From positions 1 to 64,000 of the forward strand of contig NZ_CANMRY010000011.1 in assembly GCF_947500405.1 (NCBI RefSeq): a stretch of DNA of 64,000 nucleotides, written 5' to 3'. A model generated the notes under the pieces. It saw only the letters and a program-made list of their open reading frames with translations, made no database searches and was not told the origin of the DNA. The stretch is from an uncultured Maribacter sp. Its GTDB lineage: Bacteria > Bacteroidota > Bacteroidia > Flavobacteriales > Flavobacteriaceae. Shown here piece by piece: positions 1 to 9,378 of the stretch. A program made the translations under genes and the position numbers. How positions within the stretch are numbered: position 1 is the first letter of the stretch; the number at the start of each line of letters is the position of its first letter.

Positions 1-332
1 GCTACCGTACCTGCTGCTGCATTGATCTCATCAATAGCATCTTGTACATTAGTCGCTGTTAGTAAAGATGTACTATTATCATAAGGGTTACTACTTGCAT
101 TGGTGTCTATAGTTTGGGTGTTTCCTGCTTCATCTGTATACGTATATACACCATTTACTGGTGTAGATAATGTTGAAATGGATGTATCTGAGATGATCAC
201 ATCTGTACCCGATGCATCTGTAAAAGTATATGTACCATCTAAATTATCTACTAATGCTACCGTACCTGCTGCTGCATTGATCTCATCAATAGCATCTTGT
301 ACATTAGTCGCTGTTAGTAAAGATGTACTATT
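1..332. repeat. 77-bp identical direct repeat inside the adhesin gene (period 255 bp)
   Basis: Positions 1-77 and 256-332 are identical. The distance of 255 bp is 85 codons, so the repeat keeps frame and encodes the TATNVQDAIDEINAAAG segment twice. Perfect identity at silent positions points to recent duplication or gene conversion. Further copies may lie outside the window. Confidence 0.95.
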
Positions 333-692
333 GTCAAAACTAACTTCTGCCGCGTTTTGGTTTAAAGAACTTAAATCGGTAGTTATACTGCCTCCGTTTT
401 CTAATGTTAATGTTAACTCATTAGTTAAAGTATCAAAACTAAACGTTTGTATCTGTTGACTATCTGTAGAGGTTAACTCCCAAGTATTTCCATCCCAGAA
501 ATAAATTGTACCCGTATCTGTATTTACATAAATATCCCCTATATCTGCACCTGTAGGTGTACCAACACCTGGAGCTGTAACATCTGTACCACTTAACACT
601 TCGCAATTACATTGATCCTCTAAAAGAACTGTTTGTTGCGAAAACGCAATTCCCGATATAAATAACAACATCGGTAATAGAAACTTTTTCAT
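1..692 (-). CDS. Secreted repeat-containing adhesin-like protein (3' part beyond window)
   Basis: The reading frame opens at the ATG at 692 and stays open to the window edge, so about 230 N-terminal residues are visible and the C-terminus is missing. A signal peptide (MKKFLLPMLLFISGIAFS) is followed by a Cys-containing segment (EDQCNCEVL), a short module with IYFWDGNTWEL, then modules containing NSTSLLTATNVQDAIDEIN and DNLDGTYTFTDASG. Modules of this kind occur in long cell-surface proteins of Flavobacteriia and in tail-fibre-like proteins. The family is recognised only loosely and the export route cannot be judged without the C-terminus. About 295 bp with no gene separates it from the next minus-strand gene. 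Confidence 0.8.
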   Translation of the reverse strand, partial: MKKFLLPMLLFISGIAFSQQTVLLEDQCNCEVLSGTDVTAPGVGTPTGADIGDIYVNTDTGTIYFWDGNTWELTSTDSQQIQTFSFDTLTNELTLTLENGGSITTDLSSLNQNAAEVSFDNSTSLLTATNVQDAIDEINAAAGTVALVDNLDGTYTFTDASGTDVIISDTSISTLSTPVNGVYTYTDEAGNTQTIDTNASSNPYDNSTSLLTATNVQDAIDEINAAAGTV

Positions 693-987
693 TTGTAGGT
701 TTTTAGTTTTGGCCATTTTAGTACTATAATTTTTCTATATATTTTAAGTATATACCTGTAATCTTTCTTTTAAGAAACCATAACTTTTACACTATGATCT
801 TACTACACTCTACAAAAATAACTTTACATCCTCCGTTGGAAAATAAATGTTGTGTAAGTGTACATTAGTATTGTATACCTCTTAAAAAGTGAGGTTTTAG
901 TAAAATAAAACACTTAAAAAACTTTATTCCTTTTATCGATAACCTCAACAAAAACAAAAGTTTCAAGCGCATAATTTTTTATGCAAA

Positions 988-3900
988 TCAGTTTTTCCTT
1001 ACCCTATGCGTTATTCTTCTATTTGTAATTACTGTTGCAACTCTAAGGTTTAAAACTGCAGTAATAGAAGTATCCATTGTACAGACAAACATAGAATTAG
1101 AAACTAAAACTCTGTACTGATTCCCATTATCACTAGATGTTGGATTTGTTATAGATAAGGTATTGGTATTTACACCACTATGTATACCAGAATTAGGTAA
1201 ATTATCCCAAGTTGTACCGTTAAATAATTGCCACTGAAATATATCTCCGTTTGTTGCAACGACGGTCATTGTACCACTACATCCTGGACAGATAGTTAAA
1301 CTACTAGGTTCTGTGTTAATAACAGGAGCTGTACCTGCTTCTTTATAATCGAAAACTAAATTCGTATTAATATCAACTGGAGTAGTATATCCATCAGAAT
1401 TACCAGTTACTAATCCATTTACAACATTATATCCAGTTCCCTCTAACTCCCCTATTTCTGTTCCGCTTTCCGTATAACCTGCTTCTTGCACATCATTACA
1501 GCCATCGCTATCCGAATCTACCTCTATAGCATCTATATTATTATCTCCATCAGAATCTGCTAATGAATAATTTACAGTCTCATTATTTGGTTCGCTTTGT
1601 ACTGCATTTGGCACCCCATCTATACCTACCACTCCATTAACTACTCCGTTTGTATGGGCTTGGTTATGACCTGCTTCTACAGCATCATAGATACCATCAT
1701 TATCACTATCTAAATCCATACTGTCTGGAACGCCATCATTATCGGTATCTTTACAAGTAGTGATATCTTCTACCGTTACAAAATCTAATGCAGCTCCATC
1801 AGCAGTATAACTAGGAGTAGCTTCAAAAGAAATAGTTGTTTGTGCTGTTGTTGCCACAAAGGTTCTTTCATAATAAAACCACTTTTTTGGCCCCATTATT
1901 CCTGCAACAACGCCTTCTGCTTTTGTTAATAAGGTTTGATTGATAAGAGAATTACTTGAAGCATCTATAACATCTACATCTAAAGTTACTTGTGCTCCTG
2001 GTGCATGACCTACATCTTCTCCCCAAAAAAACGAGAACTTGTATGTATTACCAACCGTAGTATTTATTACTTGGGATAAAATATTATTTATACCGCTGGT
2101 AACATTATTATTTCCCATAACGTCTAAGTACTGCGTACCATGGTATTCTTCTGCAAAAGTATTAGATGACCATGCAGGACTTTCTCCACCTACCCAACCA
2201 TCAAGGTTTTGCGTATATGTCCAACCTGCTAAAGTATTGGCATTGTATGTTGCTCCTATAAAAGTTCCTGAAGCATCAGTAAATCCTCCAGGGAAAATAG
2301 CAGCATCTGTAAAATCTTGTTGTTCAAAGGATGGATTAATTATTAGGTTGCCACAACCTTCATCCGTATCTAAAATTCCATCATTATCATCATCAAAATC
2401 TAAGGCATCTACAATAGTATCATTATCATTATCCGGTCTGTCATCTAAAGCATCTCTAAAATCTACATCGCCTCCTGTACCTGCATCATTATCAGAATCT
2501 AGCAAAGTAAATGATGGAGTTATTGGATTATCTATGGTTCCTCCTGGATCATTATACCCTGTTACATCGGTATCTATTCCATCATCTAAACCATCATTAT
2601 CTATATCTTCTCCTGCTAAGGCAATCCCTGCTTCTGTTGTATCTCCATGGCCCTCATTATCACTATCTAAATCTAAGTAATCGGGTTGATCTGTTCCATC
2701 GGTATTGGTTGGGGTTAATCCTCCTAAGTAAGCAGAATTAACTCCGTTATTAATTGTATATGTTGCGTCTGTATCATTGTTAGATAGGATGTATCCCAAA
2801 GTGGTTTGCGCTTCTACATTATCTGGAATTCCGTCTCCATCACTATCTAAATCTAAGTCATTATTTATGCCATCTTTATCAGTATCTATACTCGCCGTCC
2901 AAACAATGGCATTTACTAATAAATCTTCTCCAGCTGTATTAAAACCTCTTGTTAAAGGTATTATAGTCCTTCTTCCAGGTGCTATTCCAGTATCTAAGGC
3001 ATCACCGGGTTCCCAAACCGCAAAATCTTTTTGTCCGTTTGGATGTCTTCCTAATTCTGTTCCAGAAACTACTCCGTTTACATAAAAATCAGCATCGCCT
3101 ACATCGTAATTACCGATAGATAACCCATCTGTTATTGGATGTGTATTATTTATAATATTTATAAAATTTGTAGCTGTACTCCCTGTAGAACCTGTTGTTC
3201 CTATTATTTCATCATAAAGTGCATTCTCACTAGTGATTACTCCGTTTGAAGTAGTTGCTATATTTTCCACATTAGCATAGGCTGTTCCGCTATTTACTCG
3301 CTCAAACAAAAAAGTTACTGCATAGTCATTAGCATTGCCTCCAACATTATCATCTACTACAGTTACCGTATACCCTAAGTCTGTTAATTTATCTATTGTA
3401 TTTTGCTCTTCTGTATTTGGAGAGTTTTGTGTAACCCATAATACTGTTCTTGGGTTCTCTACCAAATCTAAAATACCATCATTATCATCATCTAAATCTA
3501 CCCCATCTGGAACTCCATCGCCATCATTATCTTCACATGCGTTTACGCCTACGTCTTGATAATATGTATTAGTAGTATTATACCCTGCTCCTATAACTTG
3601 TCCTGTGGAAGTTACCGTTGGTGTTCCTGAACCATAAGTTCCGCTATCATCAGAATCTGCATTAGATACTAAACCTAAATATGCTTCGTCAGCATCCGAA
3701 CAACCATCACCATCACTATCTGTATTTTTAGAATTAGTACAAGGTGTATCTGTACTATATGCAAAATTATCTAGACCATGAGGATCACGAGCTGTTGACG
3801 TAATACTTTCTGTTAAAATTTCGTATCTAATTTCTACATTACTTACTGGAGTATCTGTTATAAAACCAAAAGTGGTTTCTCTATTTTGACCAGCAACAAC

Positions 3901-6648
3901 GTCTCCCCTAGGAAAATCGGCTCCATCAAAAACTGTAACCGGACCAGTAGTATCATCTCCAATAATAGTATCTTTTATATATGCTATTAAAACTCCATCT
4001 GCGTATACTGCATAACTTAATACTGGATCATCTCCAATAATGGTATCTAAAATATCTACCATATCAAAACTAAAGGCAGTTACTGCTATTGTAAAATCAA
4101 TATCAACAGTATAGAAATCTCCAGCTACACCTCCTTGTTCTGGTTCTACATAAACAGCATCTCCAGAATTTCCAGATTTAAATGCTCCTCCAGTGGTTCT
4201 CCTAAATTCGTTTCTATTTGTTGTAATATAACTAGTGCTATATGACATTGTTCCATTGCTAAAAGTAACGACACTACTTACTCCAGAACCATCACCAGAC
4301 CCCGTAGATGAAAAATCATTATTATCGTTAAGAACTGTTAAACTAAGCTGTCTATGATATGCTTCTTTTTGAAATCCAGATTCTAAATATCCATTCGCAT
4401 TGGTATTATTACCTATAACAAATATGCTGTGGTTTCCTTTTATCCAATCTAAGGCATCTGCTTGAGGTTCTACTACTCCAGCTAATGGCGGACATTCGTC
4501 TACATCATAAATACCATCATTATCATCATCTACATCACAAACATCATTTATACCATCACCATCTGTATCTATCCCTGATAAGTCTGTACAAGGTTCTTCT
4601 ATATATACGGTTGCTGTATCACTTTTTCCTAATGCGGGACATACAGAAACGGTAGAATCTGTAATTGTATAATCAAAACTTGTTCCCGTAAAAGGAGTTC
4701 CTGCACTGTACGTATAAGTTACCAAACCTGCATTTGCATCATCTATAACTACAGAACCTATAGCTGGTTGCACAACACTTTCTATAAAAAAATCTTCTCC
4801 ATCGGGTTCTGTATCATTATCAAATAAATTAATTTGAACGGAAACGGTGTTTCCTTGCGGTACTACAACTAAATCGTTCTCTGCATCTGGAGGGTTTTCA
4901 TTTTCTAATATTTCAGCATCTGTAGTAGATAAGTCGTAATGATTTGTACCTGATATTGTACTTGGTTGTGCTATTATGGTGGATATTAATCTTGAGTACC
5001 CATTTGGGTCTGAAGCATCATAAAAATTTGGATACCTTACTTCTATAATATAGGTTTCATTTTCTCCTAATGGCAGTCCAAAATGTACTTCTTCTGGACT
5101 TTGCGTACCATGCCCATACACCCCGTTTACTTGTCGTAAACCACTTACTATATTACCAGCACAATCTTTAATTAAAACATTTGTACCAATTGCAACTCTA
5201 GCTGGCAAACCACCTGTATTACCGTTAGCTCCTCTATCTTCAGAAACATCTATTAATAAGTGATTATTTCTGTTTGCCGCAGGTAAATTATTAATATACA
5301 ACTCATTAGAACCACCATTAATGTTCATGTAAATATCTAAATCTCCATCATCATCAATATCAATCATAGTAGCTCCTTCCCCATCTCTAGTGTTAAAAAT
5401 TTCGGTGTCTAATGTAAAACTCATTGCAGCGCCACTACCAATTACACCTGGTGCAGGGGTTGGGCTATTTAATTGGTTTATAAACAAATAACTTCTCCTA
5501 TTAGAAGCACTACCTTGTCCATCTCCTACAAACAAAATATCTATATCTCCATCATTATCTATATCTCCTGCTGCTAAAGCATCTATATCATTTGATGAGT
5601 ATCCATTGTTTGTATTAGAAGGTTGTGGTAAACCAGGAAAAGTTGCCGCTCCTAATGGAGTCCAAACGCCTGGTCCGTCATTCCTAAAAATTTGTGTAAG
5701 TCCGTTCTCTGTCCAAACAGCATCTAAATCACCGTCGTTATCTAAATCCCAAAGTCCATTACCTCCTTTATTATTATTCCAAGCTTGTGCTAAATCTGCT
5801 CCGTTTGTAAAAGTTCCCCCTTGATTTAAAAAAAAATCATTTTCATCTCGCTTACGCATAAAAATATCTACCCAACCGTCATCATTAACATCGGCTGCAG
5901 AACCGTAATCTCCATCTGTTGCAAATTGATTTAAACCATACTCTACTACACCAGTACCATTACCAGGAGTTATATGCGTAAATAATCCTGCCGGTGCAGG
6001 GTTAGTAACTGTATGTGTTGTATGATCTATATAGTTATTACGTAAAAGTTCTATTCCAAAACTATGGCTATCAAAAAAGATATCTAAATCGCCATCCCCT
6101 TCAAAATCAAAAAAACCTGCTCCTTCTACGTTAAGTGGATTTATAGTAACTGTAGCGCTATTGTTTTCCCCCACTGTTATTGGAGCAGAACCCCCAATAC
6201 CATTTCCAAATGTACCGTCATTATTTTGAATAAAAATTTGAATTGCTACATCCGATGAACTTGTACCATAACTGGTCATCATAAAATCTGGTTTTCCATC
6301 ACCATTTAAATCGCCCCAAGCAGCTTGTCTTTCTGCTCTATCACCAGCTATCATCCCTGAAGCTAAAGTCGATTGTACGTTGCTAAAAGTGCCATCACCA
6401 TTATTACGCATAAGGTAATTTCGCTGAGAGGTACTATTCTGAAGAACAAGAACGTCTATAAAACCGTCGCTATTAAAATCTGACCAAGCATGCCCTCCAT
6501 CCTTACTTCCACCAAGATTTAAGCCATAAGATACTGCGCTCTCCGTAAAAGTTGTTTGGGCTTTAATGTTTTTTATAAAACAAATAGATAGAATGCATAT
6601 AACTAAGTATATATTCTTTCTAGAATTATATAATGTGCTTTTAAGCAT
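988..6648 (-). CDS. Giant secreted FG-GAP/ASPIC-UnbV/TSP3/Ig-like protein
   Basis: A 1886-residue exported protein. It has an N-terminal hydrophobic signal ending near KNIKAQ. Residues ~35-460 carry FG-GAP/VCBS-type beta-propeller repeats with DxNxDG calcium loops (DFNSDGFID, DLNGDGKPD, DIDNDGDID). Residues ~465-560 resemble the ASPIC/UnbV domain (VHFGLPLGE). A cadherin-like segment (~595-685) follows, then many thrombospondin type 3 Ca-binding repeats (DTDGDGIND, DVDDDNDGIYD) interspersed with lectin-like beta domains. The last ~100 residues look Ig-like (SDNGNQYRVLVSN). The protein ends in VITNRRITHRVRKN, not in a recognisable T9SS type A or B domain, and the same tail closes the neighbouring gene. 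Likely a surface or secreted Ca-binding protein; ligand unknown. Confidence 0.85.
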   Translation of the reverse strand: MLKSTLYNSRKNIYLVICILSICFIKNIKAQTTFTESAVSYGLNLGGSKDGGHAWSDFNSDGFIDVLVLQNSTSQRNYLMRNNGDGTFSNVQSTLASGMIAGDRAERQAAWGDLNGDGKPDFMMTSYGTSSSDVAIQIFIQNNDGTFGNGIGGSAPITVGENNSATVTINPLNVEGAGFFDFEGDGDLDIFFDSHSFGIELLRNNYIDHTTHTVTNPAPAGLFTHITPGNGTGVVEYGLNQFATDGDYGSAADVNDDGWVDIFMRKRDENDFFLNQGGTFTNGADLAQAWNNNKGGNGLWDLDNDGDLDAVWTENGLTQIFRNDGPGVWTPLGAATFPGLPQPSNTNNGYSSNDIDALAAGDIDNDGDIDILFVGDGQGSASNRRSYLFINQLNSPTPAPGVIGSGAAMSFTLDTEIFNTRDGEGATMIDIDDDGDLDIYMNINGGSNELYINNLPAANRNNHLLIDVSEDRGANGNTGGLPARVAIGTNVLIKDCAGNIVSGLRQVNGVYGHGTQSPEEVHFGLPLGENETYIIEVRYPNFYDASDPNGYSRLISTIIAQPSTISGTNHYDLSTTDAEILENENPPDAENDLVVVPQGNTVSVQINLFDNDTEPDGEDFFIESVVQPAIGSVVIDDANAGLVTYTYSAGTPFTGTSFDYTITDSTVSVCPALGKSDTATVYIEEPCTDLSGIDTDGDGINDVCDVDDDNDGIYDVDECPPLAGVVEPQADALDWIKGNHSIFVIGNNTNANGYLESGFQKEAYHRQLSLTVLNDNNDFSSTGSGDGSGVSSVVTFSNGTMSYSTSYITTNRNEFRRTTGGAFKSGNSGDAVYVEPEQGGVAGDFYTVDIDFTIAVTAFSFDMVDILDTIIGDDPVLSYAVYADGVLIAYIKDTIIGDDTTGPVTVFDGADFPRGDVVAGQNRETTFGFITDTPVSNVEIRYEILTESITSTARDPHGLDNFAYSTDTPCTNSKNTDSDGDGCSDADEAYLGLVSNADSDDSGTYGSGTPTVTSTGQVIGAGYNTTNTYYQDVGVNACEDNDGDGVPDGVDLDDDNDGILDLVENPRTVLWVTQNSPNTEEQNTIDKLTDLGYTVTVVDDNVGGNANDYAVTFLFERVNSGTAYANVENIATTSNGVITSENALYDEIIGTTGSTGSTATNFINIINNTHPITDGLSIGNYDVGDADFYVNGVVSGTELGRHPNGQKDFAVWEPGDALDTGIAPGRRTIIPLTRGFNTAGEDLLVNAIVWTASIDTDKDGINNDLDLDSDGDGIPDNVEAQTTLGYILSNNDTDATYTINNGVNSAYLGGLTPTNTDGTDQPDYLDLDSDNEGHGDTTEAGIALAGEDIDNDGLDDGIDTDVTGYNDPGGTIDNPITPSFTLLDSDNDAGTGGDVDFRDALDDRPDNDNDTIVDALDFDDDNDGILDTDEGCGNLIINPSFEQQDFTDAAIFPGGFTDASGTFIGATYNANTLAGWTYTQNLDGWVGGESPAWSSNTFAEEYHGTQYLDVMGNNNVTSGINNILSQVINTTVGNTYKFSFFWGEDVGHAPGAQVTLDVDVIDASSNSLINQTLLTKAEGVVAGIMGPKKWFYYERTFVATTAQTTISFEATPSYTADGAALDFVTVEDITTCKDTDNDGVPDSMDLDSDNDGIYDAVEAGHNQAHTNGVVNGVVGIDGVPNAVQSEPNNETVNYSLADSDGDNNIDAIEVDSDSDGCNDVQEAGYTESGTEIGELEGTGYNVVNGLVTGNSDGYTTPVDINTNLVFDYKEAGTAPVINTEPSSLTICPGCSGTMTVVATNGDIFQWQLFNGTTWDNLPNSGIHSGVNTNTLSITNPTSSDNGNQYRVLVSNSMFVCTMDTSITAVLNLRVATVITNRRITHRVRKN

Positions 6649-6685
6649 GGTAAAGTTTTCATTATAGATTTAGCGGGAACTATAA

Positions 6686-6717
6686 CAAAAATAAAGACAG
6701 ACTCATACCAATAACAA
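6686..6717 (-). promoter_or_regulatory. Candidate promoter of the giant FG-GAP/TSP3 gene
   Basis: Read on the minus strand, TATTTTTG (6693-6686) fits the Bacteroidota -7 box TAnnTTTG, and a TTG at 6717-6715 lies 21 bp upstream, where the -33 element is expected. It would start transcription about 33 nt before the ATG at 6648. This is a motif match only. Confidence 0.45.
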
Positions 6718-6828
6718 TTAATGTTGTGTAGGCACTAATAAACATGGTATATGTCTAAAAATTAGAGGTTAGATAAATTAAAAAATTTCTATAAAAATGC
6801 ATCTGTAATCTAAGTACTACAAAAAAAA

Positions 6829-9123
6829 TTATTCTTTTTTAACTCTATAAGTTATTCTTCTATTTGTAATTACTGTTCTTGGGAATACGGAAAGTTCTCC
6901 TGTATATTCACCTGCAAATGGTATATTTTGATCATTTGTTGTGTCGATAGGAAAAATAGTATTTTCATAATTTCCAATTTTCAAGGTCACAATATCAAAA
7001 CTAAAAGAACATGTATTACCTGCTAGAACACTAATTCCTGAAATAGTAAAATTACTACTTCCTGGTATTGCTGTAATAGTACCCCCACTAGAAGAAGTTG
7101 CATCTGGAGTAGTTGAAATTACCATATCTGTTGGTAGGTTATCTGTTAAACTAAAATTTGTTAAATTAACACCATTAGCTGGGTTTTCTATTATTATTGT
7201 TACACGAGACTCGTTACCTTGAGAAATTGTTGCTGGGTTAAATGACTTACTTGCTACTGTTGGAAAAGCAATTTCATTGGATGTCACAAATACTCCTCCC
7301 CATATCCCTTCGCTACTGCTACCCAAAACCACATCCATTTCTATAGCAGAGTTAGGTACAAGTCCCGTGACATCGAAAACATCTATATCTACTCCCCAAC
7401 TATAAGAAAAATTTGGATTTCTATTTCCTGTATCTATTCCATATTCCGAAATAGTTCCATTTAATGTATTGTTCCCTGGGTTTAAAGCATTTGTAATAGG
7501 TGATCCGTTTATGGAAACAAAGTCACCAGATGAACTCGATTCCCCATCTAAACCAAAATATCCAACACTACTTTCAAATACTCCCGAAGATGGTGTTAAT
7601 AAGCCTGTAACCGTAAATGAATCATTAGCTCCAAAACCAAAAAAATCGAAACCATCCCAAATACTAATATTACGAGATTTTTCTGTGCTATCATTGTAAA
7701 CGACTACCATTGTCCAACCTCCATAAGGACCTGTAAAAGAACTCCCTGTTATTAATGGAATATCTGCAACAAAATAATTACCATTACCTCCTGATTGCAC
7801 TAAGCTAGTAACATCTGCATAAGACATAAAAGAATTCCAACCAGAAAATGCACTTGTCTCAATATTACGTTGATCAGCTGTTATTGTATTATAAGTACTC
7901 CCGCTAGGTGTTCTTAGTTTTACTTCATCTATATTTAAGGTTGGTGGCGGATTAGTAATTCCACTATTGCTACTATTATAAACACCTCCCCAATATAATG
8001 CGGCATATTCCACAGTAGCTCCAACTGGAATAGTTATTGTACTACTACTAGAATTGGTTGTACTTGGATCTCCATCTACATTTGAATACCCCATTATTAC
8101 AGTTGGGTTATTACTTGTTGGAATTCCCGGACAGTTAGCAGTACATATTAAATTTGTGTTCCCCTTCATTATAAAATTTCCTACAATATTCATTGCATAC
8201 CTTTCTTCATAAGGTCTTACATCATTAGGGTCACTTTCATTATCATCAATTGTACCTATTGCGGTATCCGAAATATCAACCGAGACGTCACTAGTTGCAT
8301 TAAAACTTATTATAAGCGTCTCTGATACTTCTAGTAAAGTATCATCTGTTATTAAAATTGTTATTTGCTCGGTATCTCCTGATGTACCATTAAAATTTAA
8401 TGTTCCTGTATAAATTCCAGAACTAACAGTATAATCAATACCTTGAGTTGCAGTACCAGCTGTTATTACATAATCTACAGTATATGAAGACGACGTATTT
8501 AATCCTGCATGAGATATATCAAAAGTTGCAGTACCTGCATCTTCTTCTACTGCTACGTCTTCCACTAATACTCTAGCACCAAAACTGGCAGTAATTCTAA
8601 AATTATCTATATAAAAATATTCTCCCGACTCCCAATCTCCCCAAGCCCATGTACTTTCATTATATAATCTAAATGTTGTTGTAGCTGAAGCATAAGCTAA
8701 TATATTTTGACTAAAAGTATTTGCCTGTGTACCATGAAACGTATTTAAGGTAGTATAATTTACTCCGTCAGTAGAAACTTGAAGACTCATATATTCACTT
8801 GTAGTATCATTCCCTCCATCTAAACCAATTGTTTGCCAATCAAAAGAAATAGTGGCACTAGAAGCCCCTGATAAGTTTACAGACCTAAAAATGTTTTGGG
8901 AGTTTCTACTAATATCTTCAAAACGCAAATCACCGCCAGTAATTCTAATTCTTCCATTAGCAGCACTATTACCATCATTAACTTCATTCCAATTACCTGA
9001 AAAATTAAGAGTCCCATCATTATTAGAATAAGATACAGAGCTAAAATTATCTCTATAAGTTTCCTGTGCTAACAAAAGAGGTGCAGCGAGCAAAAAATAA
9101 ATTAAAAAAAGGGGGAATCTCAT
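6829..9123 (-). CDS. Secreted Calx-beta domain protein
   Basis: A 764-residue protein with a clear signal peptide (MRFPLFLIYFLLAAPLLLAQ). Residues ~22-180 form a jelly-roll-like segment (FDWQTIGLDGG, FYIDNFRITA). Residues ~183-295 match the Calx-beta pattern (EEDAGTATFDIS, GIDYT, LEVSETLIISF). Residues ~310-630 have a pattern seen in surface proteins that contain DUF11 (PYGGWTMVVVYND, NISIWDGFDFFG). Residues ~635-740 resemble a DUF11-type repeat (KSFNPATISQGNESRVTIII). The C-terminus is VITNRRITYRVKKE, almost identical to the tail of the next gene downstream. No catalytic motif was seen; a structural surface protein is likely. Confidence 0.8.
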   Translation of the reverse strand: MRFPLFLIYFLLAAPLLLAQETYRDNFSSVSYSNNDGTLNFSGNWNEVNDGNSAANGRIRITGGDLRFEDISRNSQNIFRSVNLSGASSATISFDWQTIGLDGGNDTTSEYMSLQVSTDGVNYTTLNTFHGTQANTFSQNILAYASATTTFRLYNESTWAWGDWESGEYFYIDNFRITASFGARVLVEDVAVEEDAGTATFDISHAGLNTSSSYTVDYVITAGTATQGIDYTVSSGIYTGTLNFNGTSGDTEQITILITDDTLLEVSETLIISFNATSDVSVDISDTAIGTIDDNESDPNDVRPYEERYAMNIVGNFIMKGNTNLICTANCPGIPTSNNPTVIMGYSNVDGDPSTTNSSSSTITIPVGATVEYAALYWGGVYNSSNSGITNPPPTLNIDEVKLRTPSGSTYNTITADQRNIETSAFSGWNSFMSYADVTSLVQSGGNGNYFVADIPLITGSSFTGPYGGWTMVVVYNDSTEKSRNISIWDGFDFFGFGANDSFTVTGLLTPSSGVFESSVGYFGLDGESSSSGDFVSINGSPITNALNPGNNTLNGTISEYGIDTGNRNPNFSYSWGVDIDVFDVTGLVPNSAIEMDVVLGSSSEGIWGGVFVTSNEIAFPTVASKSFNPATISQGNESRVTIIIENPANGVNLTNFSLTDNLPTDMVISTTPDATSSSGGTITAIPGSSNFTISGISVLAGNTCSFSFDIVTLKIGNYENTIFPIDTTNDQNIPFAGEYTGELSVFPRTVITNRRITYRVKKE

Positions 9124-9323
9124 AGTATTACTATAATCGGGGTTTATAATAGTAAGTTAGTATTTTCTATATCTCTAAATTTTAAGATTATTAGTTCATT
9201 ACTAAGTTGCACATAAAAATAAAGAGCTTAGAGTTCTTTGCTAAAGATTTGTTGTATAGAGACTATAATAAGAGGTGTAGCTATAATTAAATGTTGTTAG
9301 CCTAACTAACAAAATGCTTATAT

Positions 9324-9359
9324 AAAAGAAAAGCTACCAAAAATGGTAGCTTTTCTTTT
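9324..9359 (-). terminator. Intrinsic terminator behind the OmpA-family gene
   Basis: A perfect 16-bp stem (9324-9339 with 9344-9359) encloses a 4-nt loop. It begins 20 bp after the OmpA-family stop codon on the minus strand. The A/T-rich arms supply the U-rich tail in either direction. Confidence 0.85.
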
Positions 9360-9378
9360 ATATTATTTTTTGATAAAT

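Noticed and set aside
2039..3559. Plus-strand Ser/Pro-rich frames over the giant TSP3 gene
   Set aside because: Antisense shadows of TSP3 repeats in the 5661-bp minus-strand gene.
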